From Pseudoalteromonas sp. GCY (GTDB lineage Bacteria; Pseudomonadota; Gammaproteobacteria; Enterobacterales; Alteromonadaceae), in assembly GCF_016695175.1 (NCBI RefSeq), contig NZ_CP068023.1:1689501-1753500 (forward strand): a DNA stretch of 64,000 nucleotides, given 5' to 3'. The notes beneath the pieces are model-generated. The model saw only the letters and a list, made by a program, of their open reading frames with translations. It was not told where the DNA came from and ran no database searches. Of this stretch, positions 39,963 to 48,051 are shown one piece after another. The stretch's first letter is position 1, and every line of letters begins with the position of its first letter. The position numbers were made by a program, and so were the translations under genes.

Positions 39963-40194
39963 CGAATGAGTGTTGACCATTATCTGAGTGTGTTGTGGAC
40001 GGCTTTGCCCTAGCTTCGATTTTGGTAGCACCGTTTGCGCTGATTTATCTAACCAGTAAGTACTTTTTATTTATTAATTTTAATTAGGCAACTTCGTGAT
40101 CTAAAAACCTTGTTATAACCATAACTGAATGGCTTAAGAGCAATGACGGACTAGCCAGACAATAACGACTGCTATTGTTCGGCGCTTAGGGTAG
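39963..40194. other. Degenerate non-coding stretch inside the left island boundary
   Basis: No intact gene. One plus-strand frame around 39998-40087 encodes a short hydrophobic segment (GFALASILVAPFALIYLTSK) ending at TAG, which may be the remains of an EamA-like transporter; this is weak. Confidence 0.3.
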
Positions 40195-40400
40195 TGACGT
40201 CATCGCCTTCTTTGTCGGGCTATTTAAACTTGTCTTTTTTCAAGCCGCTTTTACCACAAAGCGAAGCCGGTGTTATCCCAATACAACACCTTCAGCTTGT
40301 TCTTATTTTTATTATAAAACGCAAACATTTGGCCGCTCATTGCAGACTCAGCCAGTATTCTATGGCCTTGTGTTTAGGTGAAGTTTACTCTGCTCCTAGC
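40195..40400 (-). pseudogene. IS66-family TnpB (ORF2) relic
   Basis: On the minus strand, from 40340 downwards, the sequence reads MSGQMFAFYNKNKNKLKVLYWDNTGFALW, then a stop where Tyr is expected, then KRLEK. A one-base shift leads to DKFK-stop-PDKEGDD, where the stop replaces the conserved Trp. This matches the well-known IS66 ORF2 core (ILYWD-x-x-GF-x-LW-x-KRLE-x-x-x-F-x-WP). Two stops and a frameshift show decay; no complete IS66 transposase is present. Confidence 0.75.
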
Positions 40401-40506
40401 CTTTTTAGCGGAACTTTCGTCAGGTGCTATTGCAAGTCAGTTAAAATTTTTATCCAGCGACTCCTCGTTCAGCGCCGTGTACAGAGAGCCCACACCATCA
40501 AGTAGT

Positions 40507-40556
40507 AATCAACATCTTTAAATTTATGTAAATATTTAAATTTAGAAATGTTGATT
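40507..40556. promoter_or_regulatory. Inverted repeat upstream of the biosynthetic operon
   Basis: AATCAACAT (40507-40515) is mirrored by ATGTTGATT (40548-40556), with a nested AAATTT/AAATTT dyad. It lies about 85 bp before the first gene and may be an operator or a structured leader; no regulator gene is in the cluster. Confidence 0.45.
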
Positions 40557-40638
40557 TGGGGTGAGGCTTTTGTTAATTTTGGTTGGGATTTAAGCATTAT
40601 AAAAGCAGTAATAACATTAAATTAAAGGAATAACGATT

Positions 40639-41658
40639 ATGACAGCCGTCATTAGAGGGATCGGTGTATGTGTCCCACCAAAGATTGTTACTAACGATGA
40701 TATTTCAAAAACACTTGATACCAGCGACCTGTGGATTCGTGAAAGGACGGGAATAGAGCGCCGGTACATGGTAGATGGCGAGATATCCACTATGGATCTC
40801 GCGATTAAAGCCGGGCTCAGGGCAATCGAATCGGCACAAACCAATAAAATAGACATGGTTATTGTTGCAACAACCTCTCCCGAAAGACTTTGCCCGGCAG
40901 TTGCTCCAGAAGTGGCTGACAAAATGGGGCTTAAAGGAGTCGCGGCATACGATATCACGTCTGCTTGCGCCGGATTTGTTTATGGCATGGCAACCGCAAA
41001 GGGCTTTGTGGAAAGCGGCATTGCCGATACTGTTTTGCTTATTGGCGCGGAAGCATTTACAAAATTTGTTAATAAAGATGATAGAACCACTTGGCCAATT
41101 TTTGGCGATGGTGCAGGTGCCATGGTTATCGGCAAAGGAGAGCCAGATGAACTAGGTGCGATTGGCCAATTTGATCTTGGTGCTGATGGTTCTCTCAGCG
41201 ATGCATTATGCACACATGCAGGGGGGGCAAGGCAAAGGGTTAAGGACTCCTTAGGGCAACATGCGCAAAGCCATGCCTACTATCTCAGTATGAATGGCCG
41301 GGTCGTATATGAAAATGCAGTTTCACAAATGACCCAGTCTTCGCTCAAAGCGGTCAGACAGAACGATCTGACCATCGAAGAGTTAGACTGGATGATCGGA
41401 CATCAAGCCAATATCAGAATTCTTCAAACAGTAGCGTATGAGTTAGACCTACCGGAATGTAAAGTAGCCAGCAACATTGCTGATCATGGCAATACGCTTA
41501 CGGCTTCAATTCCATTGCTACTAAACGATTATGCACACAGCAACCAGCTAAAACCAGGTCAGAAACTTCTAATCACAGCATTTGGCGCAGGTTTCTCCTG
41601 GGGGTCAACGGTTGTGACCTGGCCAGATCTCAGAACCTATCAAAAAGAATGGAATTAA
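40639..41658 (+). CDS. Ketoacyl-ACP synthase III (KAS III/FabH-like), operon gene 1
   Basis: The 339-aa enzyme should condense an acyl-CoA starter with malonyl-ACP. The full triad is present: C110 in TSACAGFVYG, H255 in GHQANIR and N285 in DHGNT. It is longer than housekeeping FabH (about 317 aa) and followed directly by a dedicated ACP and KAS II, so it is a pathway-specific starter enzyme. A strong AAAGGAA site precedes the ATG. Starter choice (acetyl, propionyl or branched acyl) cannot be read with confidence. Confidence 0.9.
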   Translation: MTAVIRGIGVCVPPKIVTNDDISKTLDTSDLWIRERTGIERRYMVDGEISTMDLAIKAGLRAIESAQTNKIDMVIVATTSPERLCPAVAPEVADKMGLKGVAAYDITSACAGFVYGMATAKGFVESGIADTVLLIGAEAFTKFVNKDDRTTWPIFGDGAGAMVIGKGEPDELGAIGQFDLGADGSLSDALCTHAGGARQRVKDSLGQHAQSHAYYLSMNGRVVYENAVSQMTQSSLKAVRQNDLTIEELDWMIGHQANIRILQTVAYELDLPECKVASNIADHGNTLTASIPLLLNDYAHSNQLKPGQKLLITAFGAGFSWGSTVVTWPDLRTYQKEWN

Positions 41659-41701
41659 TTTTCCAATCATTTTTCATCAACAAAAAACAAGCGAGGCAAT
41701 T

Positions 41702-41932
41702 ATGTTTTCACTAAACGAACTTAAAACGATCATTGAAACTAGATTCAAAATGGATGTATCTAAAACTTCCGGAGATACTTCTCTCGAAGATATCGGTTTT
41801 GATTCTCTTTCTCAGCTGGATCTTGCTCAGGCGATCCATAAACAACACGGCATTAAAATTAGCGATGATGATATGGAGTCAATCTCAACGCTAGATGATG
41901 TTGTTAACTATGTCAGCGGGAAACTGTCATGA
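41702..41932 (+). CDS. Acyl carrier protein, operon gene 2
   Basis: The 76-aa protein has the phosphopantetheine site FDSLSQLD with S35. The second helix continues QLDLAQAIHKQHGIKI, less acidic than housekeeping AcpP, as in carrier proteins of secondary metabolism. Its stop overlaps the KAS II start (ATGA), so the two are translationally coupled. A 4'-phosphopantetheinyl transferase is not encoded in the cluster and must come from elsewhere. Confidence 0.92.
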   Translation: MFSLNELKTIIETRFKMDVSKTSGDTSLEDIGFDSLSQLDLAQAIHKQHGIKISDDDMESISTLDDVVNYVSGKLS

Positions 41933-43146
41933 GCAATCAACCTGTGGTGATTACCGGTATGGGGATGATCACCCCTGCAGGTAACTCTGTTTCAGAAAAC
42001 TGGGACAATATCATCAAAGGCGAAACCAAAGCGGCTTTAGACCCAAGTCTCGAAGATTGTCCGGTTAAATTAAGTTGCAGAGTCAACAATATCGATGAAC
42101 TGGATATGGAAGTAGCCAAACCTTGGTTTTGGGACGACTATGCAAAGTTCGCCCAACTTGCCACTCTTGAAGCTCTGAGAGCGGCGGGATTGGATCACAA
42201 AAATTGGGAAGATCCGACACGCGTAGCTGTTTTAATCGGCTCTGGCGCCGGCGGTACACAGACATTGGAGGCGCAACATCGCGCTATGTTAGAAGGTGAT
42301 TATGAAGATTTATCTCCTCTGACATTGCCAATGGGGTTATTAAATATGGCTGCCGGGCAAGTTGCTATTGAGGTAAATGCGCTCGGACCGTGCTTTTCTC
42401 CCTGCAGTGCCTGCGCGTCAGGTGCTATGGCAATTGGGCTAGCTAAATATCTAATTAACAACGACATTGCCGATGTGGTCATTGCGGGAGGAGCGGAAGC
42501 TGCCATTACTCCTTTCTATGTCTCGTCGTTTGCAAAAATGCGGACGTTGAGTTTAAACCCCGATCCTGCTACGGCTTCGCGCCCGTTTGACAAAGAGCGA
42601 AACGGGTTTGTTATTGGAGAGGGAGCCGGTGTTCTAATCTTAGAATCTCAGGCACATGCGAGCAAAAGAAATGCCCCTGTAGCTGGTCATTTATTAGGAT
42701 ATGGCTTTTCGGCCGATGCTCATCACGTAACAACGCCTCACCCTGAAGGCGAAGGCGCATTTTTGGCGATGCAAACGGCACTAAAAGATGGGCAATGTCA
42801 CCCTTCAGATGTTGGTTACGTTAATGCGCACGGGACATCAACTAAAGGCAATGATGTTATTGAAAGTGAAGCGATAAAAAGGCTATTTGGCTCACAAGTA
42901 CCAGTTAGCTCAACAAAAGGAGTCACAGGTCACTTACTAGGCGCAGGTGGTGCTATTGAGGCTATTTATTGTCTCAAAGGGCTTCAAAGCGGCGTTATCC
43001 CCGCCAGTGCGAACTTGAAAGAGTTGGACCCAAATATCAATGTAAATGTAATTGCAGGTAACTCCATTGAGCAACAGTATCGCATAGCGCTATCAAATTC
43101 ATTTGGTTTCGGAGGCCAAAACGCGGCGCTGTTGTTATCAAATTAA
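41929..43146 (+). CDS. Ketoacyl-ACP synthase II (FabF-like), operon gene 3
   Basis: The 405-aa condensing enzyme has C162 in SACASGAMA, H301 in VNAHGTSTKGND, K330 and H335 in STKGVTGHLLGAGG, so it is catalytically complete. It would extend the ACP-bound chain with malonyl-ACP after the KAS III step. No chain-length-factor partner or malonyltransferase is present, so malonyl loading must use the housekeeping FabD. Confidence 0.92.
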   Translation: MSNQPVVITGMGMITPAGNSVSENWDNIIKGETKAALDPSLEDCPVKLSCRVNNIDELDMEVAKPWFWDDYAKFAQLATLEALRAAGLDHKNWEDPTRVAVLIGSGAGGTQTLEAQHRAMLEGDYEDLSPLTLPMGLLNMAAGQVAIEVNALGPCFSPCSACASGAMAIGLAKYLINNDIADVVIAGGAEAAITPFYVSSFAKMRTLSLNPDPATASRPFDKERNGFVIGEGAGVLILESQAHASKRNAPVAGHLLGYGFSADAHHVTTPHPEGEGAFLAMQTALKDGQCHPSDVGYVNAHGTSTKGNDVIESEAIKRLFGSQVPVSSTKGVTGHLLGAGGAIEAIYCLKGLQSGVIPASANLKELDPNINVNVIAGNSIEQQYRIALSNSFGFGGQNAALLLSN

Positions 43147-43159
43147 TAAGGAAAATTAT

Positions 43160-44971
43160 ATGGAACTACAGACAAAAAAGGACTTGCAAGGCTTTATCTA
43201 CAACCGAGCTTATGACTTGGATCATAAAGATCTGCAGGTTTTATTACGAGACAATATTTTCAAATACCAAAGTGGTCTTAATATGGCCGAGTTGGGTAAG
43301 CTATCTTATAAAAGAAGTGAATTTATACACTCTAAGATTGAATCTCCTCTAGAGGTACTGGCAAATCCCTCTAGGCTATTTGCCCTTGCTGAGTGGGCAG
43401 GTTTGCTTGATGTATCTTGTTTCTCAATCATCATGGTTCACTATAATCTAACTATGGGTACATTCTATGACCATGCATTACATAACCAAGCGACCGCTGC
43501 AGAATTAGAAGAATTAGATAACCTGAAATCTTTCGGGCCTTATATGGCCACTGAACTAGGGTATGGAAATAATGTTGCCGCATTAAAAACGGAAGCAATC
43601 TATGACCATGATGAAAAGTGCTTCTTTCTGAATACACCTGACTGCCTGGCACAAAAATACATGTCATACAGCGGCTTTTCAGACATACCTAAAATAGCCG
43701 TTGTAATGGCAAGACTAAAAATTAAAGAGAAAGACCACGGTGTGTTTCCCTTTGTTGTTCGTCTTTGCGACGAAAACGGGTTACGTGACGGTATTCAGGC
43801 GATACCTTGCCCAGAAAAACCAGTGCAAGGTCTGGACAATGGCCTCACTTCGTTCCACAACCTGAGAGTCGAGCGAGACCACGCTTTGTTGGGCGAGATC
43901 GCAGCTATCTCAGAAGACGGAGAATTTGTAGCCAATATTAAGAATGTACGAGCAAGATTTTTAAAATCTATGTCGCGCATCATGCCCGGTCGCCTTTGTG
44001 TTTCAAGTGCTGCGCTTGGAGCAGGCAAAGCGAGCTGTTACATTGCCTTGAAATTTGCTCAATATCGTTTATCTAATGCGCCAGGTGCTAGCGATACTGC
44101 AATTATACATTTCCGACCATTCCAGCGAGCGTTGTTTGTTAACTTGAGTAAAGTGTATGCCATGTCTGCATTAACAAACGATGGCAAGACTAAATTCCTC
44201 GATGGTGATGGCAAAGTAGATAACGACTTAACAACTCAAATTAATATCACTAAAGCCATTGTAACCTGGGAAATGGCTGATGTTGTCTCAAACTGCCGAG
44301 AACGAGTTGGCGCTCAGGGGATATTCTCTATAAATAAAATCACTGAATATATTTCCTTGCTGCAAGGCTTAGTAACGGCTGAAGGTGATAACCAAGTCCT
44401 AATTGCCACTGCGGCTGGGCAACTTGTCAATCAGTCTCCTGCGGCGCTTACCCATACAGGTGATGAGCGCCTGAGTGAACTGTCTGTAGAGAATATCATT
44501 ACACTGTTAAACGCGAGAGAAAGCCACTTACATAAGAGCATCTCAGAGAATAAGATAAACTCAGCAGGTAGTTTCTTTGATGAGTGGAATGACAACGCAA
44601 ATGATTCTATTAAGTTAGCCCGTCTGAGAGGCCATCGATTAGCGTTGCAAGCTCAGGCGAAATGGCAATGTGAGTCTTCTGTAGCCCAATCACATTTGGA
44701 AACTTTAGGTCGCTTGTTTGGGTTATCACTTCTAAAAGAAGATTCAGCCTGGTATTGCAGTTGTGATCTGGTAGAGCGTGATCTGATTCATGGCCTGGAC
44801 AGGGAAATCGACAGGCTTTGCCTGCTCCTAGAGCCTCATATCAACACACTCATTGACGCGTTTGGCTATGACGAAGCACTTTTTGATGCACCCATTTGCT
44901 TTCCTGATTATGGCGAACAGTTTACGGCTAGATCCGAGCGCATGAATAGCGAAGGAAAGCGTTATGAATAA
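43160..44971 (+). CDS. Acyl-CoA oxidase-like flavoenzyme, operon gene 4
   Basis: The 603-aa protein has the length and layout of peroxisomal-type acyl-CoA oxidases. The mid-domain segment ELGYGNNVAALKTEAIYD, HGVFPFVVRLCDENG and the C-terminal helical bundle with GAQGIFS are visible. It should insert an alpha,beta double bond into a CoA- or ACP-bound acyl chain and pass electrons to oxygen. Such oxidases are rare in bacterial primary metabolism and usually serve secondary pathways. The ATG after AAGGAAAAT is preferred over an in-frame start inside the KAS II gene. Confidence 0.82.
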   Translation: MELQTKKDLQGFIYNRAYDLDHKDLQVLLRDNIFKYQSGLNMAELGKLSYKRSEFIHSKIESPLEVLANPSRLFALAEWAGLLDVSCFSIIMVHYNLTMGTFYDHALHNQATAAELEELDNLKSFGPYMATELGYGNNVAALKTEAIYDHDEKCFFLNTPDCLAQKYMSYSGFSDIPKIAVVMARLKIKEKDHGVFPFVVRLCDENGLRDGIQAIPCPEKPVQGLDNGLTSFHNLRVERDHALLGEIAAISEDGEFVANIKNVRARFLKSMSRIMPGRLCVSSAALGAGKASCYIALKFAQYRLSNAPGASDTAIIHFRPFQRALFVNLSKVYAMSALTNDGKTKFLDGDGKVDNDLTTQINITKAIVTWEMADVVSNCRERVGAQGIFSINKITEYISLLQGLVTAEGDNQVLIATAAGQLVNQSPAALTHTGDERLSELSVENIITLLNARESHLHKSISENKINSAGSFFDEWNDNANDSIKLARLRGHRLALQAQAKWQCESSVAQSHLETLGRLFGLSLLKEDSAWYCSCDLVERDLIHGLDREIDRLCLLLEPHINTLIDAFGYDEALFDAPICFPDYGEQFTARSERMNSEGKRYE

Positions 44972-45389
44972 GCACTTATATAAATGCCCCGTGAGATGGT
45001 CTGATATGGATGTCTATGGGGTAGTAAATAATGTATCAATCATGCGTTTGCTCGAAGAGGCCAGAGTTGATTTTATTTGGGGGATTTCAAAAAAAAATGG
45101 CGATGCATTTTTCGATCAAGGCTCGGTAGTTGTGTCTCATTCTGTTAGATATCATGCTCCATTGGTTCACAAGCATGAGCCCGTGAACATTACAATGTGG
45201 GTAAGTGACATATCCGCAGCGACAGTAACCATTGCATATACCGTGCATGATGGCGATCGGCTTTGCACTTCAGCTGAAACAACTATGGCACCTTATTGCT
45301 ATAAAAAGTCACGGCCCCGGTCTTTAAGTGCAGCAGAAAGTGCATTTTTCGAGACCTACCTCCATCAGGATAGTGGTGTTACTTCATGA
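44964..45389 (+). CDS. Hot-dog thioesterase (4HBT type), operon gene 5
   Basis: The 141-aa protein starts with VRWSDMDVYGVVNNVSIMRLLEEARVDF, the hot-dog thioesterase motif with the catalytic Asp of the 4-hydroxybenzoyl-CoA thioesterase/YbgC group. It probably releases the finished acyl chain from ACP or CoA. Its start overlaps the preceding stop by 8 bp and its stop overlaps the next start (ATGA), showing tight coupling. Confidence 0.88.
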   Translation: MNKHLYKCPVRWSDMDVYGVVNNVSIMRLLEEARVDFIWGISKKNGDAFFDQGSVVVSHSVRYHAPLVHKHEPVNITMWVSDISAATVTIAYTVHDGDRLCTSAETTMAPYCYKKSRPRSLSAAESAFFETYLHQDSGVTS

Positions 45390-46273
45390 AGTTAGCAACT
45401 ATTTTAAGCAAGGGTAGTCGCTACCCTTGCTTAGTTGACTGCAATGGTGATTTAAGAGATGTGTCGAGCATTATCGGTTCTTGGTATGATACGGCGCTGT
45501 CACTTAGCGCACTCAACACCTTAATTTCCGATGTTAACTTAACCTTATTACCTAAGTTTAATGACCAGGAAGTTCAGTTTCTAGCGCCAATACAGCCAAA
45601 ACAGATCATTTCTATAGGACTAAATTATAGAAAGCATGCTCAGGTAGCGGGCCTTCCTTTACCAAAGGAACCCATTATTTCTTGCAAATCAATTGGCTCT
45701 GTATGTGGACCGACAGATCCAGTGTTAATCCCTACGCACGCCAACCACGTCGACTGGGAAGTTGAACTCGGCGTTGTCATCGGCGAAACCTGCCAATTAT
45801 TGGAGTCAGAGCAACAAGCATACAACTCGATATTAGGGTACTGTGTCGCCAATGACTTCTCAGATAGACAATGGCTACTTGAACGTGAAGGTGAATGGGT
45901 AAAAGGCAAATCTTTTCAAAGTTTTTGTCCTCTAGGACCATATGTTGTGACTGCTGATTCCTTCTCTTACCCTCTGGACCTAACGCTAACTTGTTACGTT
46001 AATGGGGTCTTGAGACAAAATGGAAGTACGACAGACATGGTCTTTACACCTGCCTTTTTAGTGCATTATGTCAGCCAGTTTATGACCTTGTACCCAGGTG
46101 ATGTAATACTGACTGGAAGCCCGGATGGTATATCCCTTGGAAATGACAATATACCCTACCTCAAGCCCGGAGACCGCGTTACAACACACATCAGTCAGCT
46201 AGGTTATCAAGAGCAACTTTGTCAACGTTACCCACAAAGTGAGGACATTCTAAATGAAGAATACACCATCTGA
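45386..46273 (+). CDS. Fumarylacetoacetate hydrolase-family enzyme, operon gene 6
   Basis: The 295-aa protein has the FAH fold marks SIGLNYRKHA, a metal site with E125, E127 (DWEVELGVVIGE) and D157/D160 (NDFSDRQW), GKSFQSFCPLGPYV and ILTGSPDGIS. Family members hydrolyse, decarboxylate, hydrate or isomerise 2-oxo-enoates and acylpyruvates. In this operon it most likely acts on a 2-oxo acid made by the FAD oxidase; which reaction is unknown. It overlaps the aminotransferase start by 20 bp. Confidence 0.85.
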   Translation: MKLATILSKGSRYPCLVDCNGDLRDVSSIIGSWYDTALSLSALNTLISDVNLTLLPKFNDQEVQFLAPIQPKQIISIGLNYRKHAQVAGLPLPKEPIISCKSIGSVCGPTDPVLIPTHANHVDWEVELGVVIGETCQLLESEQQAYNSILGYCVANDFSDRQWLLEREGEWVKGKSFQSFCPLGPYVVTADSFSYPLDLTLTCYVNGVLRQNGSTTDMVFTPAFLVHYVSQFMTLYPGDVILTGSPDGISLGNDNIPYLKPGDRVTTHISQLGYQEQLCQRYPQSEDILNEEYTI

Positions 46274-47279
46274 CTTTGGTCTGACGATGACGCCCCATAT
46301 GGTCACGATAGATTGGCATGAAGCTAACGGCTGGGGCGATATTCATCTTCATAAATATCATGACTTGTCTCTGGCGCCACATTCTCAGTGCTTTCATTAT
46401 GCTCAAGGTGTATTTGAAGGGTTAAAAGCATTTAGGCAAGCAAACAACGATGCGGCATTGTTTAGAGCTTATGATCATGCTCGTCGTTTTCAATCTTCAT
46501 GTGAGCGCTTAGCCATCCCTGTGTTAGGTGAAGATGTGTTTGTTGATGCGTTGCTTACGCTGCTTAAAGCAGATCTTCAATACCTTCCTGATATTAGGGA
46601 GGGTACGCTCTATTTCAGACCCTTCATAATCGCAACTGAGCCATCATTAGGCTTCTATGGTCGAGCTAAAAGCTTCAAGTTTATTGTTATCGCGTGTCCC
46701 ATGAGCAACTATTTTAGCTCAACCAAAGCCATTAACATTATGGTTGAGTCCAATTACAGTCGTTCAGCTAAAGGTGGAACTGGTGCCGTTAAAGCGATTG
46801 GTAATTATGCCGGAACCATCCTCTCTCAGCAGCAGGCCAAAGAACAGAACTATCACCAGGTTCTGTGGTTAGATGCTAACCACAACAAGTATATAGAGGA
46901 GTTAAGCTCCTCAAATATTTTCTTTGTTTATAAAGACAAAGTTATAACACCTCGCCTAAGTGGCTCGATTCTGCCGGGGATCACCAGAGATACCACCATC
47001 AGTCTTATACAGCAAAATAACTTTACCGTTGAAGAATCAAGCATTGAGCTGCAACAACTTATTAATGATTGGTATAACGGCGATCTGTTAGAGGTCTTTG
47101 TCACAGGTACCACCGCGGGTATCACCTCAGTTAAAAAAATTGATTATTTACAGCACAGCCTTAATTTTGAACAGTATTTGACCGCGCAAACACTCGCTCA
47201 GAAGTTATCAGATATTCAAATATCAAACACACCAAATAATCAATCATGGCTAACCAATCTGAATTGTCATAAAAAATAA
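46254..47279 (+). CDS. Branched-chain-type aminotransferase (fold type IV), operon gene 7
   Basis: The 341-aa PLP enzyme resembles type II branched-chain aminotransferases: FHYAQGVFEGLKAFR, LYFRPFIIAT, GGTGAVKAIGNYAG with PLP lysine K180, and LPGITRDT. The usual EEVGTMN active-site loop is replaced by EELSSSN (215-221), suggesting a substrate other than leucine, isoleucine or valine. It would convert a 2-oxo acid made by the pathway into an amino acid. No other branched-chain amino acid genes are near, so a primary-metabolism role is unlikely. Confidence 0.88.
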   Translation: MKNTPSDFGLTMTPHMVTIDWHEANGWGDIHLHKYHDLSLAPHSQCFHYAQGVFEGLKAFRQANNDAALFRAYDHARRFQSSCERLAIPVLGEDVFVDALLTLLKADLQYLPDIREGTLYFRPFIIATEPSLGFYGRAKSFKFIVIACPMSNYFSSTKAINIMVESNYSRSAKGGTGAVKAIGNYAGTILSQQQAKEQNYHQVLWLDANHNKYIEELSSSNIFFVYKDKVITPRLSGSILPGITRDTTISLIQQNNFTVEESSIELQQLINDWYNGDLLEVFVTGTTAGITSVKKIDYLQHSLNFEQYLTAQTLAQKLSDIQISNTPNNQSWLTNLNCHKK

Positions 47280-47304
47280 AACAATTAATTTCAAGGAATT
47301 AGAT

Positions 47305-48042
47305 ATGCATAACAACATTGAAAAAAAAGCGGCTTTCGTATCGGGAGGCGCCAGAGGTATAGGACGAGAAATCGTTCGTCACCTTGTCGCACATGATTAT
47401 AATGTCACATTCACCTATCGAAATAACCGAGAAGCCGCAGAGTCACTAATTCAGGAATGTGATGGTTCTGTGCTCGGTGTACTTAGTAATGCAGCAGATA
47501 AAGATAGCATTTGTCTGGCAATTGAGAAGCACATTACGCAATTTGGAAGATTAGATTATTTGATAAACAATGCGGGTATAAACAGAGATAAGGCTTTTAA
47601 ATCCCTATCTTACGAAGACTGGCAACAAGTTATAGATACTAATCTATCAGGTACCTTTTTACACTGCCAACAGGCAATCAAATATCTTATAGAAACACAA
47701 GGAAGCATTATTAACATTGCGTCTGTATCTGGCTTAATAGGCGTAGCAGGCCAGGCAAATTATGCCGCTAGTAAAGCTGGCATATTGGGTCTCACTCGTT
47801 CACTTGCCAAAGAGTATGCAAGCAGAGGTGTTAATGTTAATGCTCTAGCCCCTGGTTTTATCGTAACGGATATGACAGATAAACTGCACGAGCGAGTAAA
47901 GGAGCAAGTACTGGACTCGATCCCGATGAAGCGATTTGGCAGTGCAAAAGATATTGCAGAAATTGTCACTTTCTTAGGCTCAAACTCTTGTAACTATATG
48001 ACAGGGCAAGTTATTCCTGTTGATGGTGGACTTTCAGTTTAA
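47305..48042 (+). CDS. 3-oxoacyl-ACP reductase (FabG-like SDR), operon gene 8
   Basis: The 245-aa short-chain reductase has the NADPH site SGGARGIGRE, NNAGIN, and the catalytic S140, Y153, K157 (ASVSGL, ANYAASK), and ends MTGQVIPVDGG. It should reduce the beta-keto group formed by the condensing enzymes. Confidence 0.92.
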   Translation: MHNNIEKKAAFVSGGARGIGREIVRHLVAHDYNVTFTYRNNREAAESLIQECDGSVLGVLSNAADKDSICLAIEKHITQFGRLDYLINNAGINRDKAFKSLSYEDWQQVIDTNLSGTFLHCQQAIKYLIETQGSIINIASVSGLIGVAGQANYAASKAGILGLTRSLAKEYASRGVNVNALAPGFIVTDMTDKLHERVKEQVLDSIPMKRFGSAKDIAEIVTFLGSNSCNYMTGQVIPVDGGLSV

Positions 48043-48051
48043 AAAGGAAAG

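Noticed and set aside
40194..40505. 103-aa plus-strand frame before the biosynthetic operon
   Set aside because: It lies antisense to the IS66 TnpB relic, which explains the sequence better.
40639..43146. Housekeeping fatty-acid synthesis genes
   Set aside because: fabD, plsX and rpmF neighbours are missing, the island is bounded by repeats and IS remnants, and the operon contains oxidase, aminotransferase and exporter genes.
46254..47279. Housekeeping ilvE
   Set aside because: No ilv or leu genes nearby, an altered substrate loop, and overlap with a pathway-specific FAH gene.
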